From Diplosphaera chodatii (lineage: Eukaryota; Chlorophyta; Trebouxiophyceae; Prasiolales; Stichococcaceae), in assembly GCA_032358165.1 (NCBI GenBank), contig JAALGY010000051.1, forward strand, positions 992,001-1,056,000: DNA of 64,000 nucleotides. Direction: 5' to 3'. The notes below the pieces were generated by a model. That model made no database searches. It saw only the letters and a list, made by a program, of their open reading frames with translations, and had not been told where the DNA came from. Positions 33,497 through 51,250 of the stretch are shown here, one piece after another. The first letter of the stretch is position 1. Each line of letters begins with the position of its first letter. A program made the translations under genes and the position numbers.

Positions 33497-36415
33497 ATGA
33501 GCGACGAATCGGAGGGAGCTCTCACCTACGACAAAGAGCAATATGACAAGTGGAAGCAGCTCACCCCGCTGCTGTATGACTGGTTCACCAACAGCAACCT
33601 CACATGGCCATCGCTGTCATGCCGCTGGGGACGCGTCAAGGAGGAGCAGAAGTGGAAGCGCAAGCAGCTGCTGTACCTCTCGGAGCAGGTGCCTTCAATG
33701 ATGGTCCCCAATGCAGCGAACAAGGTTATCAATGCCAGGCCGCGCCAAGGGGTTGCAGCTTGGCACACGCTGACGACACTTGAGCCTTGCCGATGCAGAC
33801 CACCGGCAGCACGAAGAACTCTCTGGTGATCATGACAGCAGACATCGTCAAGGTGAGCAGGATGTCACAGGTGCATGTACAACGACATGCATGCTCTGCT
33901 CGTGCGATGCATCGATGCCCGCCGAACCGCTCTGACCATCATGCCAATGTGGCTGCACAGCCGCGGGTGGCGGCTGGCGATGTGATCCGCAACTTCAACG
34001 AGTCAAACAAAAGCCCCTACATCAAGCGGCAGCAGACCATCTTCCACCCTGGAGAGGTGTGTACAGTATGATTCCAGCTCCGGACAGTGGCACATGGTGG
34101 CTTACCGAAGTTGGAAGCCAAGCGTAGGAGATACGGTCTCTTGGCACAGGTCAACAAGATTCGGGAGGTGCCTGGCCACGAGTCCATCATCGTGACGCAC
34201 ACAGATGCACCAGAGTTGTATGTCTGGAGCCTGGAGCGACAGCCAGACCGCGCGCAGGACCGGGTATGCCCGGGGCACTGCACATTGCACACGGAGGATG
34301 TTCGGCACTGGTTTGCTGAATACGAAGCACCGGCGACGCAACCGTGCCATCATGCCTGACGGGTCATGCGTGTAACGTTGTTTGTAGGGGTCCTCCAAGC
34401 AGAACGACTCTGTGGCAGACATCGTGCTGACTGGGCACACCGACATCGCCGAGTTTGCGGAGGGCATCTCCAATGCTGCGCCCCTTGTGGCCAGTGGCGG
34501 CCGGGACACCAATGTGAGTGGTTGCCTCTGCAGTCTGTCCACACTCTCAGCGATTGTCTGCCGTGTGGATATAGCGGAATATTCGAGGGACCTGCATGCA
34601 GGTACTTATCTGGAACCTGGGCGACCATGTGACAACGCTGAGCGCGGTCGGGGGCATGCCGTCTACAGCCTTCCCGCAGTCAAAGCTCAGCCCGCAGACC
34701 ACACTGAAGGTGTCGTGCACCTCTGCAGCACTTTTATCAAGCATGCCACCAGCCCAACCCCGGAGCGACTTCAGGCAGCTATGATCTGCCGCAGGGCCAC
34801 GAGTCGACAATCGAGGATGTGGTCTTCAAGCCAGGCAGCAAGGAGCAGCTGGCGTCCGTGGGCGATGATCAGTGCCTGCTGCTGTGGGACACACGCGCCG
34901 GCAACGAGCCAGCCAAGCGTGTTGCGCAGGTGCGGCTATCAGACAAGGGATGGGCAGTCAGCCGCTGACCTGGTCCGGTGGTCATTGTAGGCAGATGTTC
35001 GCTTCTTCCTGCGCAGGCGCATGGCCAGCACGACCTTCACACCGTGGACTGGTGTGGCCTGCGCGACTTTATGATCGCCACAGGTGCGATGCGAATGCTG
35101 TTGGATGCAAAGTCTGCTCCCCTGGCAGACTTGGTGCATGGCATGACGCATGCATGGGCGCAATGCTGCTATCATGCTTGTACACTTCGCGACTTCGCCA
35201 CCCAGGCGCCGCGGACGGCACCATCAAGGTGTGGGACACACGGCAGCTGGGCAGCAGCAGAGCACCACCGCTGCACACCTTTGCCGTGCACACTGAGGCG
35301 GTCATGCGCGTGGAGTGGAGCCCGCACCATGCCGGAGGCCTGGTGCGACGCCCAATGCTGCACCTCACCTGGCGGATCAGTGTCGTACAGTGGAACTGAG
35401 CTGTCGCCTGACAAGCATGGCTTCTGCCAGCAGGATGCGCAGTCATCTGCCGCATCATTTTGCTGTCTGCACACTGCGACGTAGGCATCTAGTGGGGAGG
35501 ACCGCCTGGTGCACATCTGGGATCTGGACCTGAAGCGTGAGGTCGATGGTGTGCCAGAGGCCAAGCGCGCCCGCGGCACGCTGCCCAAGGAGCTCATGCT
35601 CACGCACGCTGGCCACCGTGCACCGGTAAGCTTCGACAAAGCACTCGAGGCCAATGTGCGAGGGGGATTTGCACGCTGGCAAGGAGCAAGCAGGCTGCAG
35701 GGTGAGGACCCTCAACACCATGGTGGAACCGACCCTGCTGATCACATGCATACTGCAGGTGGTGGACTTCCAGTGGAACCCGCACGACCCCTGGACGCTG
35801 ATGAGCGTGTCGGATGAGAGCCAGATGGAGGGCGGCGGCACGCTGCAGCTGTGGCGTATCTCCGACCTGATCCACCGTCCGGAGGAGGAGGTCCTGGCCG
35901 AGATGGAGGCCAACCGGTGTGCACTGTCGACGTAGAACGGCCTGCACAGTGCTTCCATTGGAAGTTGCAAGATCTGGCCTGACATCTCATTACATACTAC
36001 ATCAACAACCACGTGTGCTGATGGGCACTGCCATCACTGCAGGGAGTTCATCGTGACTGGGAAGATGCCCGGCAAGCCGACAGAGGGGGAGGCGGAGGCA
36101 ACTTCAGAGCAGAATGGAGCCGGCGGCAATGCAGAGGCTGCAGGAGCCGCTGCCGTCGCCGCCGCAGCGGATGCTGCCGTCGATGCAGCAACTGCAGCAA
36201 AGGACGCAGCGGATGCAGCGGCCGCCAGCGCGGGGCCAACATCCCCGAGGGCAGCCCAGGTAGCAAATGCCGCGGTTGCCGCTGACGCTGCAACAGCTGT
36301 GGGCCAGAACGGGGCTGCGGCGCAGCCGGAGGGAGATGCCGAGCCCATGCAGACAGATGACGCACCAAAAGAAGCAGATGTGGCGGCGCCTGCAACTGAT
36401 GGCGGTGAAAGCTAG
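33497..36415 (+). CDS. FVE: MSI4/FVE-type histone-binding WD40 protein
   Basis: Twelve exons (33497..33688, 33799..33852, 33961..34056, 34150..34263, 34388..34513, 34602..34709, 34795..34929, 35017..35083, 35206..35342, 35485..35625, 35759..35916, 36043..36415) give 566 residues. The RbAp46/48-MSI family binds histones in chromatin-assembly, deacetylase and Polycomb-type complexes. The N-terminal helix region WKQLTPLLYDWFTNSNLTWPSLSCRWG and PGEVNKIREVPGHESIIVTHTDAPELYVWSLE are diagnostic of the FVE branch. WD repeats follow: GHTDIAEFAEG...ASGGRDTNVLIWNL, GHESTIEDVVFKPGS, SVGDDQCLLLWDTR, GAADGTIKVWDTR, LASSGEDRLVHIWDL, VVDFQWNPHDPWTLMSVSD. The last exon continues REFIVTGKMPGKP into an unusual Ala/Glu-rich tail of roughly 110 residues. 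Without this splice the frame would stop at 35935. Confidence 0.93.
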
Positions 36416-37012
36416 CTGAGCTGGAGCGCGAAGGAGTCATTTGCTCAGTTACACATCAGACAGTGTTTTTGGTTTGCCTCACAACCTGGCACCTTGACTG
36501 GCACCCTTGCTGGCCACCATGTCCTGATGATGATGGTGGTTACACCCATATACCCATGGGTACTCCACTGGTCACACAACAAGTGAATGCTGGCAACCAG
36601 AAACTGTGGAGCACCAGTCTAGACTGCAGGCCAACCTGTCATGGCTGCCATGTCCGCAGCCGCCCTTTACAACGTGTCGCATGCACGAAATTCGCAAGCT
36701 TAGCCACCTGTTGGAGCTGTTGTCAAGCAGTCTGTCCCATCGGCCATGGGCCTTTCAATACGACCGAAGCAGTCAGCCCACCCTGCAGCGGCCACTTAGG
36801 CACCTTCTACAACACGTTGCCTCATTTGCTCACAGCGCGGCAAAAGTTCAGTCATCACTGTGTATAACACTTTGCATTGGGCGTGCGTACAGGGCTGCTT
36901 GCAAGCGGTCCGCGTGTGAGGTGTTGTAAGGACTTGCACTTCGAAGCGTTTACGCTGTGAGCAATCAATAGCGTTGACCAACCAGTCTATTGTCAACAGC
37001 AAAAGAGTCAGC
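36416..37012. other. Intergenic region between FVE and CDC48
   Basis: About 600 bases; TGTAA at 36925-36929 could end the FVE transcript. No supported exon. Confidence 0.5.
36925..36929 (+). promoter_or_regulatory. Candidate TGTAA poly(A) signal of FVE
   Basis: TGTAA about 510 nt after the FVE stop and under 100 nt before the CDC48 start, so the two transcripts would be tightly packed. Confidence 0.35.
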
Positions 37013-42703
<5,691 letters not shown>

Positions 42704-43806
42704 ATGCGTGCCTTGGAGCTGGCCGTGCATGGCACCGTCGCAGTCACGGTTGCGACGCTATGCGCGTCATTGTTTGATAGCACACTGTTTTCGTATCATC
42801 CGACGTTCATGAGCATCGGCTTCTTGGCAGCTATGAGCGAGGGTGTCTTGACAGCGCTGAAGTTCCGGCAGCTCGAGGGTCAGCAGCGGGTGGCAGCCAT
42901 CCAGCGCCACCTGTACATTCAGCTGGCGGCAGCCCTTGCCATCACGGCAGGCTTCTATGCGATCTACAGGAACAAGGTGCAAGCTACAGGTTGTTTCTGA
43001 GCAACTAGTGGTCAACAGATCAGGTTTACTGCTGTTGAGCACGGTGGCCTTGAACGCTGTAAAACGCTGATGCAGGTCATTCATGGAAAGCAGCACTTTA
43101 AGACAACGCATGGCAAGGTGAGCTGTCTCTACTTCTACTCTTACTCACGGGTTTCCTGGTATCCCAGACGCGGGGGCATTGGCTGAATGTGGTAGTGCCT
43201 GAATCCTCCTGCAGCTCGGTCTTGCCACGCTGCTGCTGACCATCGTGGCGCCTCTTGGCGGAGCATTGAGCTTCAAGAAGCTAGGCATGATCAACATGCT
43301 GCCAGATTACCTGCACGGAACCGTCAAATTTGCCCATCGAAAGGTATGGGCACTGTCATCAATGGTCAGCAACTCTGCATGAAATCTTTAACCGTGCAGA
43401 GCCCATGCGGCTGTTTGGTTGGGGACACCGCACATGTGCATCCATGCAGATCGGTCTGGTCACGTGGCTCATGGCGCTGCTGACAGTCCAGCTGCAGCTG
43501 ACACATCCTGCAGTGTTCAAGGTACGTTCTGTTGTGCACTTGCAACAGGATGCCCCTGGCGCTTGAGCACTCGATTCCGGTTGATATCTTGGGTAGCATG
43601 CACTGCAGGGTGCACTGTCGCATTTCTGGCGGATAGCGGTTGGCATTCTGGGTGTCCTGGTGTTTGCTGTTGCATACACTGAGCCTGCCGGCAAGCCAGT
43701 GGTTCGGCAGCCAGCAAGCGAGGTACAGATGCGGGGTATCCCCAGCAGTGGCGGCGGGGGTGGCGCCATTGGAGACAGTCACGAGGCTTTGGCGAAACAG
43801 CTCTAA
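42704..43806 (+). CDS. Cytochrome b561 domain protein (CYB561D-like)
   Basis: Five exons (42704..42976, 43076..43117, 43215..43343, 43450..43521, 43609..43806) give 237 residues. b561 proteins are six-helix membrane proteins with two haems that carry electrons across membranes, often from ascorbate. The helices can be seen in order: LAVHGTVAVTVATLCASLF, YHPTFMSIGFLAAMSEGVL, YIQLAAALAITAGFYAI, LGLATLLLTIVAPLGGALSF, IGLVTWLMALLTVQL, IAVGILGVLVFAVAYTEP. Four candidate haem His residues sit at YHP, RHLY, HGKLG and HRKIG, the usual b561 pattern. There is no DOMON or other extra domain, and the C-terminal tail is a short Gly-rich segment. Which membrane it sits in cannot be told. Confidence 0.85.
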
Positions 43807-44189
43807 CAGAGGATGCAGCTCCTCTGCGCAGGCTGACAAGCATTGCGATGGTTGTATTGTAGACTTATCGAGATTGTACGTGTGCCCTTGTTTCAAGCTG
43901 ATAGCTGAGAAATGCACGGGTGTGGATCGCAGCATCTTGCCAAGCTGACAGCAGTGTGCAAGGCATGTCACAAAAGAATAAGGCTGCGTGTGTCGAAATA
44001 AAGGGCACGATCGCTGACTACCCAATGTGCAATCCGATAGCCTAAGCTGCAAGAATGTGTATGTACTTCGTTCCCAGGGAGCACGCAGCTGCCAGCATTT
44101 TCCAAACTGCAGCTGGCACCCTCATGCGCGTGCTCGCCCTGAAAATATTTATCGCCTTCATCAATGCCTGCCCGACATTTGTCGTGGGC
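43807..44189. other. Convergent 3' region between b561 and ascorbate peroxidase genes
   Basis: About 380 bases between converging genes; nothing further recognised. Confidence 0.5.
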
Positions 44190-46376
44190 CTACTCCTCCA
44201 GCGCCACGGGAGTGTCGTCCACCCATTTAGCACCCTGCAGCAACGTTCGAGTGTGTCAGGAGATCCTCAAAGCACCAGGCATGTGCAGCCTGTTGATGGA
44301 TCATACAGCATGTACGCAATGGCACATCATGTCGACATCCCTCACATTCTCGGCAAGCTTCTTGTGCGCAGCCGCATACTCTGAGAAGAAGTTGTCCTGG
44401 TCTGCAGCGTAGCGCTGTGCATGTGGCCTGCAGCAACAAACACAGGTAGGTCAGCCACGGGGAGCTAACATGTCTAAGCAGGCTTGCCAGCACGCCCACT
44501 GCGCATGCAGGACCACTGGCGGCTGTGGTTCATCAGGCCATAGCACATATGCTGCAGCAGCAGGGACATGCATGGCAGGTAGCAGCCGCAGGGCCAGCAG
44601 CCCGCACTTGAAGGCGGGGTCCTCGAACAGGCAGCGGTCCGTCTCCAGCACCAGCAGCTCCGGGTCGGAGCGCTCCACGATATGCGTGAAGTACCTGCGA
44701 CTCGCCACCGTTGCATCGATGGACGGTTACGAGAGATGAGCGGGGTACGATGCGATACAGCTGCGCAGCACTGCAGGAGGCAACACTTCAGCTGGTGGCC
44801 GAATCAGCCTGACGACGGCCGAGCAGACCGTCACGAAGCAGGCTGTCGCGCAGGCTGAAGGCAGAGGGAAGCAGCAGTGGGGGGTGCGCACTCGTTGTCG
44901 AACTTCAGCCAGTTGCGGGTCCAGGAGGAGCCGCCCTTGGTGCGCACGCCCGCGGGGCAGGCGTCGGGGGCGGTGTACTTTGACGACTCCTTGCCTGCAT
45001 GCGGGTGTGACACCTTGCAGCCGGTGGCATGCGGACGCCACAGTGCGGTCAGCAGCAGGCAACTGGCAACAGCGCATGGTCCACATGCAAGGCATGCCCG
45101 GAGTGACACATGCTAACACAGCTTGCAGGGTGCTCACCCAGCCCGGAGCGCTGCGGGTAGGCGCGGCCCAGCGTGTGCGCACCCGACAGCGCCACGATTT
45201 CCTGCACCATCGGGAGCAGTTGTCGATATATAATGTGCAATCAAACACTACACCCCTGCGGTGCATGCCGCCCTGAGACTCTGCTTTGCACGGTCACTGC
45301 CTGACTGCACGGAACCAGGACACACCTGGTCGTTGAAGCCCTGCCGGTAGAACACCTCTCGCAGGTGCTCAGCTGGCGAAATGGCGGCGTTCGGCCACGG
45401 TGCAGCGCCCGCTGCAGCCATGACCACCAGCAACAATCAGAAACATGCAGCAGAAGCAAATGTTGCGTGCCAAACAGAGACATGAGTATCACGGAGGCGA
45501 CGGCCCACATTGCCACTTACAGGCTGCTGTACAGCAAACGATGCGCACGGGATGTGAGCGCCATCCGCTCACACGCCTACACGCTCACCTGGCAGCACGC
45601 CGTCAGCCGCCTTCAGGTCCTCTGTGGGGCAGTCCTCGCGGCCGTAGCGCATGTCGATCTTGGGGCCGCCCGCATCCTCCACCGCCAGCGCCGACGCCAT
45701 CTGCATCAGGTCCGCCCAGCTGACGTTCGGCACCTGGTCCTTGATGGGCTGCAGCAGCTCCACCGCATACACGAGACCTGCACGCAGCAGATGCGGTGTT
45801 CTGCATGCACCAGGAATATGATGCGTGCAGCAGCCAGCACCGTGCCCGGTAGCCCGATGGGGCACTGCCTCTGCTGCAGCATGCAGAAAGCCATGCATCG
45901 CTGTGTCCTGCAGGAGATGGCAGAAAATTGGATGACAGAATGGCGAGGCCTGCCAAGCTATACACTTGCTATGCTCGCCACGCACCGGCGTTGCAGCCGT
46001 GCGCGCACTCCGTGGGGAAGCGCAGCGAGCCGTTGGACCCCGCCTTCTGCGGCCAGCTCTCGACATCCTGCGCAGCATTCAGTGTGTCCACGGTCAGCAC
46101 ATGTGCACAGCACGGCGCAGCTGAGCCGGCAGGAAGCACGGCGCACTGATGTGCACGATGCGTGCCAATGTGGCACAAGGCCGTTCATCACGATAAGCAC
46201 ACGGCACGCGAAAAGGGGGTGTGAATGCTAGCAGACTGCGCCTTGCAGTCCTGCACCTTGTCAAATGTGCCGGAATCGTGCCACGCCAGCCGGATGAGCA
46301 GCGGGTGAGGCTTCTTCTCATGCAGCAGCTCAAGAACGAGCTTCTTGGCCTGCTTCAGCTGTGCCTGGTCGACACC
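44190..46376 (-). CDS. APX: Ascorbate peroxidase, chloroplast type (5' exon missing)
   Basis: On the - strand the first clear exon is 46376..46257 (GVDQAQLKQAKKLVLELL...RLAWHDSGTFDK). Later exons read [168 protein letters not shown], and the stop at 44190. It reduces H2O2 with ascorbate. The distal Arg/Trp/His (RLAWH), proximal His (SGAHTLG) and the nearby Trp (SSWTRN) are all present. [12 protein letters not shown] and the ADQDNFF stretch resemble stromal/thylakoid forms, so a plastid location is likely. The start codon and any transit peptide must lie upstream, between 46377 and 47280, and were not resolved. Confidence 0.87.
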
Positions 46377-47288
46377 CTACAGGCATGGCAGATGCCACCA
46401 TTAGGTTCGACATGTTTCTCCTGCATGTTCAATGCAGGTTCAAGACCGCAAGGCCAGCCCGTGGTCAGACTGGTGTACAGAACAAGCGTGATATCCAAGG
46501 CAGCAACTACTGAGCCTTAGGATCAAAGCTGCAAGGCGACGGCCGTGACGTCATTTGTGAACACCCATCACAGCAGTCATCAAGTGCAACCCGGCTTTGA
46601 GCGTGCATGTGATGACAAACGAACTTCATGACTATTTCTACGCTCAAAGTATGCCTTGTGACTTGTGTCAGCACCAAGCGACATGAGAAAGCTATGTTGC
46701 GCATAGACCAAGCAGGCTCACCATGTGTGCAAGCTGTGGCCAGTCCACCGAAGAAGGCTAGCTGCGCTGAGCTATACACAGCCGCAAGTATGCTGCAATC
46801 TGCGGTGTTGTTGACGATGAGAAAGCGCACTGACACAACTGCTGGGTGGAACTGTGTTGTGCGGCAGGCAAGGCAGCACTTTGTGTGCCTTCTCGACCCT
46901 TCCCTGCTTCCGAAGACGCTACACGCTTCCCGCCAGATCTCTTGCACCGGTGCCCAAACTCTGGTGGCAGTGGGACGGACAGCAGACAGTATCACGAATG
47001 CTCTGCAAGTTGAGCATCACCATACACAGCAGGCACAGGCACGTACAAGTGCCGCAAATGTCAAAGAGATGATCACTGTACCAATGCGCATGACAGCAAC
47101 AGGCAAGCATCATCAAGGTTGGCCGTGTCAGTCTGGGCGTGCTACCCATTGCGTTCCAGCCTGAATATGCCCCAAATTGGCTCGACATGTTTGAATACAC
47201 AGTTCAGTACGGGTACAGTATCTCCTCACAGAAGTAAATGCCCGACTTCAAGGGTCGAGCAGGCGGGTGGTCCACCCCCTGAAGCCCG
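46377..47288. other. Region upstream of ascorbate peroxidase, before ABCG 3' end
   Basis: About 900 bases that should contain the first APX exon(s), its promoter and the 3' UTR of the ABCG gene. An open frame on the - strand (46507-46995) could include a transit peptide exon, but I cannot support a splice. Confidence 0.4.
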
Positions 47289-50200
47289 TCATAGCCGCCC
47301 ATGCTCGATGCTGACACGATAGTGCGGCGCGGTGCGCTTGAAGGCCAGTGCCGCCCACAGCAGCGCCATCATGCCTCCGATGAATGCGGCCTCGTACCCC
47401 ACATACGCCCAGCGGCTGGTGGACTGCAGGTTGTACACAACCAGGGTGGCGTCCCAGCCCAGGCGTCCGCTGTATTCGTTGACCTGCATGCCAGGGCAGG
47501 CAGAATGTCAGCCAGGTTTGCTGTGTCACATAGCGGTTCAGGTGCAGGCCTGCGTTCCATCTTATGATGCACTGCTCGTTCTCTGCCATACTCTTCTGCC
47601 CTGAGGGTGGCCTGGGATCATCCCTGCACATCCCATGATGGGATGTGCAGCACGCGGCGCTCACCATGAGGGCGCCAAAGGCGTAGCGGAGGGGGTCGAT
47701 GTACGACGCCCAGTGCCAGTAGCGGGGGATGTCGGTGTCGCGCAGCAGGCAGCCCGCAAAGAACAGCCCGGTGATCACGACGCACGGCACCAAGCTGTTG
47801 GCGGCCTCCACTGTAGGACACACCGCCGCCAGCAGGTAAGCAAACACTGCGGCGCACGACAGCAGTGCGACATCAGAAATGGTCACACGACGTTCAGCCC
47901 ACCGTCTGTTCTTTCAAATACACACATGAATGGCAGCTGACTTGTTTCAGCGGCTCACCAATGCCGATGGTGCTGGTCACAAAGTACACCATCCAGAACA
48001 GCGCCCAGGTGCCGTGCAGCTGCATCGGGAAGTACAGGATGCAGCTGAAGGCGAGCGTCATGAGCGCCGCCACGCCCACCTCCTCCAGCAGCTTGTGCGC
48101 CAGGTACACGCCGCCGCTGTACCAGCCCGCCTTGCGCTCCCTGGTGAAGCACCACAGAGCAGTACTGTCAGCCATTGCACAGCCATTGGGGCGCCAGCTG
48201 TTGTGAGTTGGTGTCACATGGCGGGTGGAAATCAACCAGGTGAAGTGAGCGACAGGCCCCGTACGCGGTGCTGCTCACCGGAGGAAGCCTGGCATCTCGT
48301 ACAGCAGGGCCCCTAGGAAGAAGGCGGCGTAGAACAGCGGCAGCAGCGCCAGCATCCACAGGATGGAGATGATGTTGGCGACGCTGGAGGGGTCGGTGAA
48401 CGCGGCCCGGTGCCAGTACAGGCTCATGATTAGCAGGCAGAAGTACAGCTTGTCGACTGTGCGCTGGATAATCCACCGTGGGTCCGTGAGGTTCCTCAGC
48501 GTCCGGCGCTGCAGATGGACCCAGGTGTGTCAGAGTCAAATGGTCAAATCGCAGCGCTGGCATGCACATGCCTCCTGACGCCGTGGTGCGTAGTACGACA
48601 GTGCAGGGCATGCTCACCCTAAGAAGGGTCAGAAAGGTGAACCAGGCGGGGTTGTTTCCGTGGCAGCAGGAGGCGCTGGCCGCCCCAGTCAACGATTTCT
48701 CTGCCGCCAGTTCAAGCGCCTCTGCACCCGCTGCCTTCGCTGCTGAAGACGCTGCATACACCCCCGCCAACGTGCCTGCCAGCTCGCCAGGCGTGTTCGA
48801 CTGCAGGCATGCGCAGTTTGGGTAAACGCCTTGACATACAGGGGCATGGCCTGGTGGGCAAGCCTACGCCGCTCGTGTGCTGCATTCGAGCCTCACCATG
48901 TGCACCTGCTCAAGGACATCCGACAGCCATTCTGACTCTGGCAGCGCGCTGCCGCCATATGCAGGCAGGTCCAGGCACTGCGTCTCGAAGTATGTCACCA
49001 GCTGTGTGCCTGCGCATGTCAGGCGTTGGTCACCGCAATGCTCATGTGCAACTCCCCATCGGCACCTCCGAGGACCACTCTTCCAGCACTGCTCACTGAT
49101 CACTCACGCTGCCCGGGACTGCACCCGGTGCGCAATGTGACACGCACCAGTGCTGCCGTGGTAGATCATGTGGCCCTGCAGCAGAACTGTCACCCTATCC
49201 AGCAGCGCATATGCTGAGGGGCTGGGCGCGTCCAGAGCCGCCACCACCGTCATGCCGCACCTGGCCACAGCCTGAGCAGGACAGCAGGCAGCAACTTGCC
49301 CCTGTTCAATGGCGTGCCCGGTGCGCAGACGCGTTTGATGTCAGGCATGCCTACTCTGGAGGCTGTCGTGTCACACTCGACGACACGCAGCAAGGTACAC
49401 ACATACAGCGGACGGCAGCCAGGGCACCGGCGCCCCTCAGCGGCTGCACCTTCAGTGTGTGCATGATGCGGTTGCCGGCACTGTGCGGCAGGCCGCCAGT
49501 GGGGTCGTCCACCGCCAGCGCGCCCGGCTGCGAGACGAGCGCCGCGCCAATGCTGACACGCCGCACATCCTCAGCTGCAACAACCAAGCTGGTGAGTTGA
49601 GCATCCCCTCGCCCCTCGCCGTGCGGCAGGGTGTTCTCTGTAAATGCCACGAGGCCTGGCGCAGCAACACCTGTCCGTGAGGCGACGATCATCCCCACCT
49701 GAGAGTCTGGGAGTCCAGGCGCAGCCGATCTGCCGCTTCTGCACAGCCTCCAGGCCCAGCAGCCGGATGACGTCGCTGACTCGTGCGGCCTTAGCCGCTG
49801 CCGGCACATTGCGCCGCGTCGAGAGGTCCGCCGCATACAGCAGCTGCCCCTCGACCGTCAGGTTCGGTATCGGTGTGTCTGGCGGACAACAGATCGAGCT
49901 GCGTCAGCAAGGTAGAGTGCACTCTGCAGCCTTGGTCCTACGGAGGTGGCCGCCGTGCCTCACACAGATCACCAATCGTTATTTAGGCAAAGTGCGAGAT
50001 GTGTAGCCTACTCCACTCCAGTTTATGCCCACCAAATGCGTGTACCAATGCCGCAGTGGCTGGTAGATTCCCAGCCAGCGAAAACCCGCTGCGGCCACCC
50101 AGCGCTGGCTGCCCAGCAAGCACCCCTGCACAGCAAGTTACACAGGCAAGCAGTCTTCTCCAAGCTGTACTCAGAGGCAGTCAGTCAGGCATGGTTTAGC

Positions 50201-50404
50201 CGACATCGCCTGCATCAGCAGCAGCTGCACCAGCGCACCACAGAGGGCTGTCTTGCCACTGTTTGCCGGCCCGACGATGCCGGACAGCTGGCCGGACAGG
50301 AAGCCGGCGCTCGTATGATGGGTTGTGGAGCTTTCGTTGGACCGCGTAACCCGTGGATCGACCTGCACTCGACGATCGGGGCCCTCAACGGTTGAGTGTA
50401 CCAC
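47289..50404 (-). CDS. ABCG-type transporter with degenerate ATPase site (5' end unresolved)
   Basis: On the - strand the order is nucleotide-binding domain then membrane domain, as in ABCG/WBC proteins. The P-loop exon near 50280 reads LSGQLSGIVGPANSGKTAL. Next are LTVEGQLLYAADLSTRR, VIRLLGLEAVQKRQIG, then LSAEDVRRVSIGAALVSQPGALAVDDPTGGLPHSA, a helical part VVAALDAPSPSAYALLDRVTVLLQGHMIYHG, QLVTYFETQCLDLPAY, and membrane segments VDKLYFCLLIMSLYWH, ILWMLALLPLFYAAFFLGALLY, ERKAGWYSGGVYLAHKLLEEVG, LVPCVVITGLFFAGCLL, YIDPLRYAFGALM and AAFIGGMMALLWAALAF, with the stop at 47289. Signature, Walker B Glu, D-loop and H-loop residues all differ from consensus while the P-loop Lys remains. It may be half-size or the second half of a full-size protein; nothing upstream of about 50404 was resolved. 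Confidence 0.78.
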
Positions 50405-51250
50405 CTCGCCAAGATATCGATGGGATGTGTGAGCGAGGTCATCGCCGCGCCCCCGACTTCGCGCTTAGTCAACGATGTCAACTCGCTACCTAAAATCGCG
50501 GAGGATCGACCCACATGTACGTGTATGAGTCTTTGCTACTTCGTGCATGCATGAAAATGGCTGAGCTGGCTCGGAACCCGCCGGTTGGGGTGTCCGCCCG
50601 ATGCTGCAACAATCAAGCCGCAAAAACATGTCGCTTTGCGTGCGGCATTAGGATCGTGATGTACATGCGCCGTGCAATCAGCGTCTCGCTGGGATGTGTA
50701 ATGATTTCTGTGTTGCGCTGCAGGTGCCCGGACGCGTGGTCATGCATGTGTGGACTGCAGACCATCCCTGAGGCCGTCGGCGCACCTGGAGCACTATCGC
50801 CTGCCCGGGGAGCTGCATGTGCGGCGCATCTGGCTGGTCGGTACGAGCGAGGCTCATGGGAACCCCGCACGCTGGCCCGTGCCCGCCGGAGAAGGCCGAA
50901 CCTACTACAGTCTGTCAGCGTCTGCCGATCACACTCGCACTGCCTTGTGCATAAAAGGCTCTAGCAAGCTGAGGGCTTTGCGTGCGAGTGCCTCCCCTGT
51001 GCAACGGATTGTACAGCTCCGGCTGGCGCGGCTAGCTGGCCTTGCGCTGTGGACATCAGCCACTGTGATCACAGCTCGGCAGCAGGAAGCAGACGTGCCC
51101 GGAGTCAGCAGCTCAGCGCAGCATGTGTGCAATGCAGGCTTGCAGGTGCAGCATGCTTTGGCGTGTCTCTGCGAGCATCAGGTACTGAGTGAGCTCACGG
51201 TCTGTCGGTCCGCCTGCAGATTCAGCGCCGCACCTGCGCCAGTGCCCCGC
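50405..51250. other. Divergent region between ABCG 5' end and EMI1-like gene
   Basis: About 850 bases. It contains a GC-rich stretch (about 50720-50900) open on both strands that might hold an unseen exon of either neighbour, but it has no recognisable motif. Confidence 0.4.

Noticed and set aside
36416..37012. Possible small gene between FVE and CDC48
   Set aside because: Open frames lack motifs, plausible splice sites and coding-like composition.
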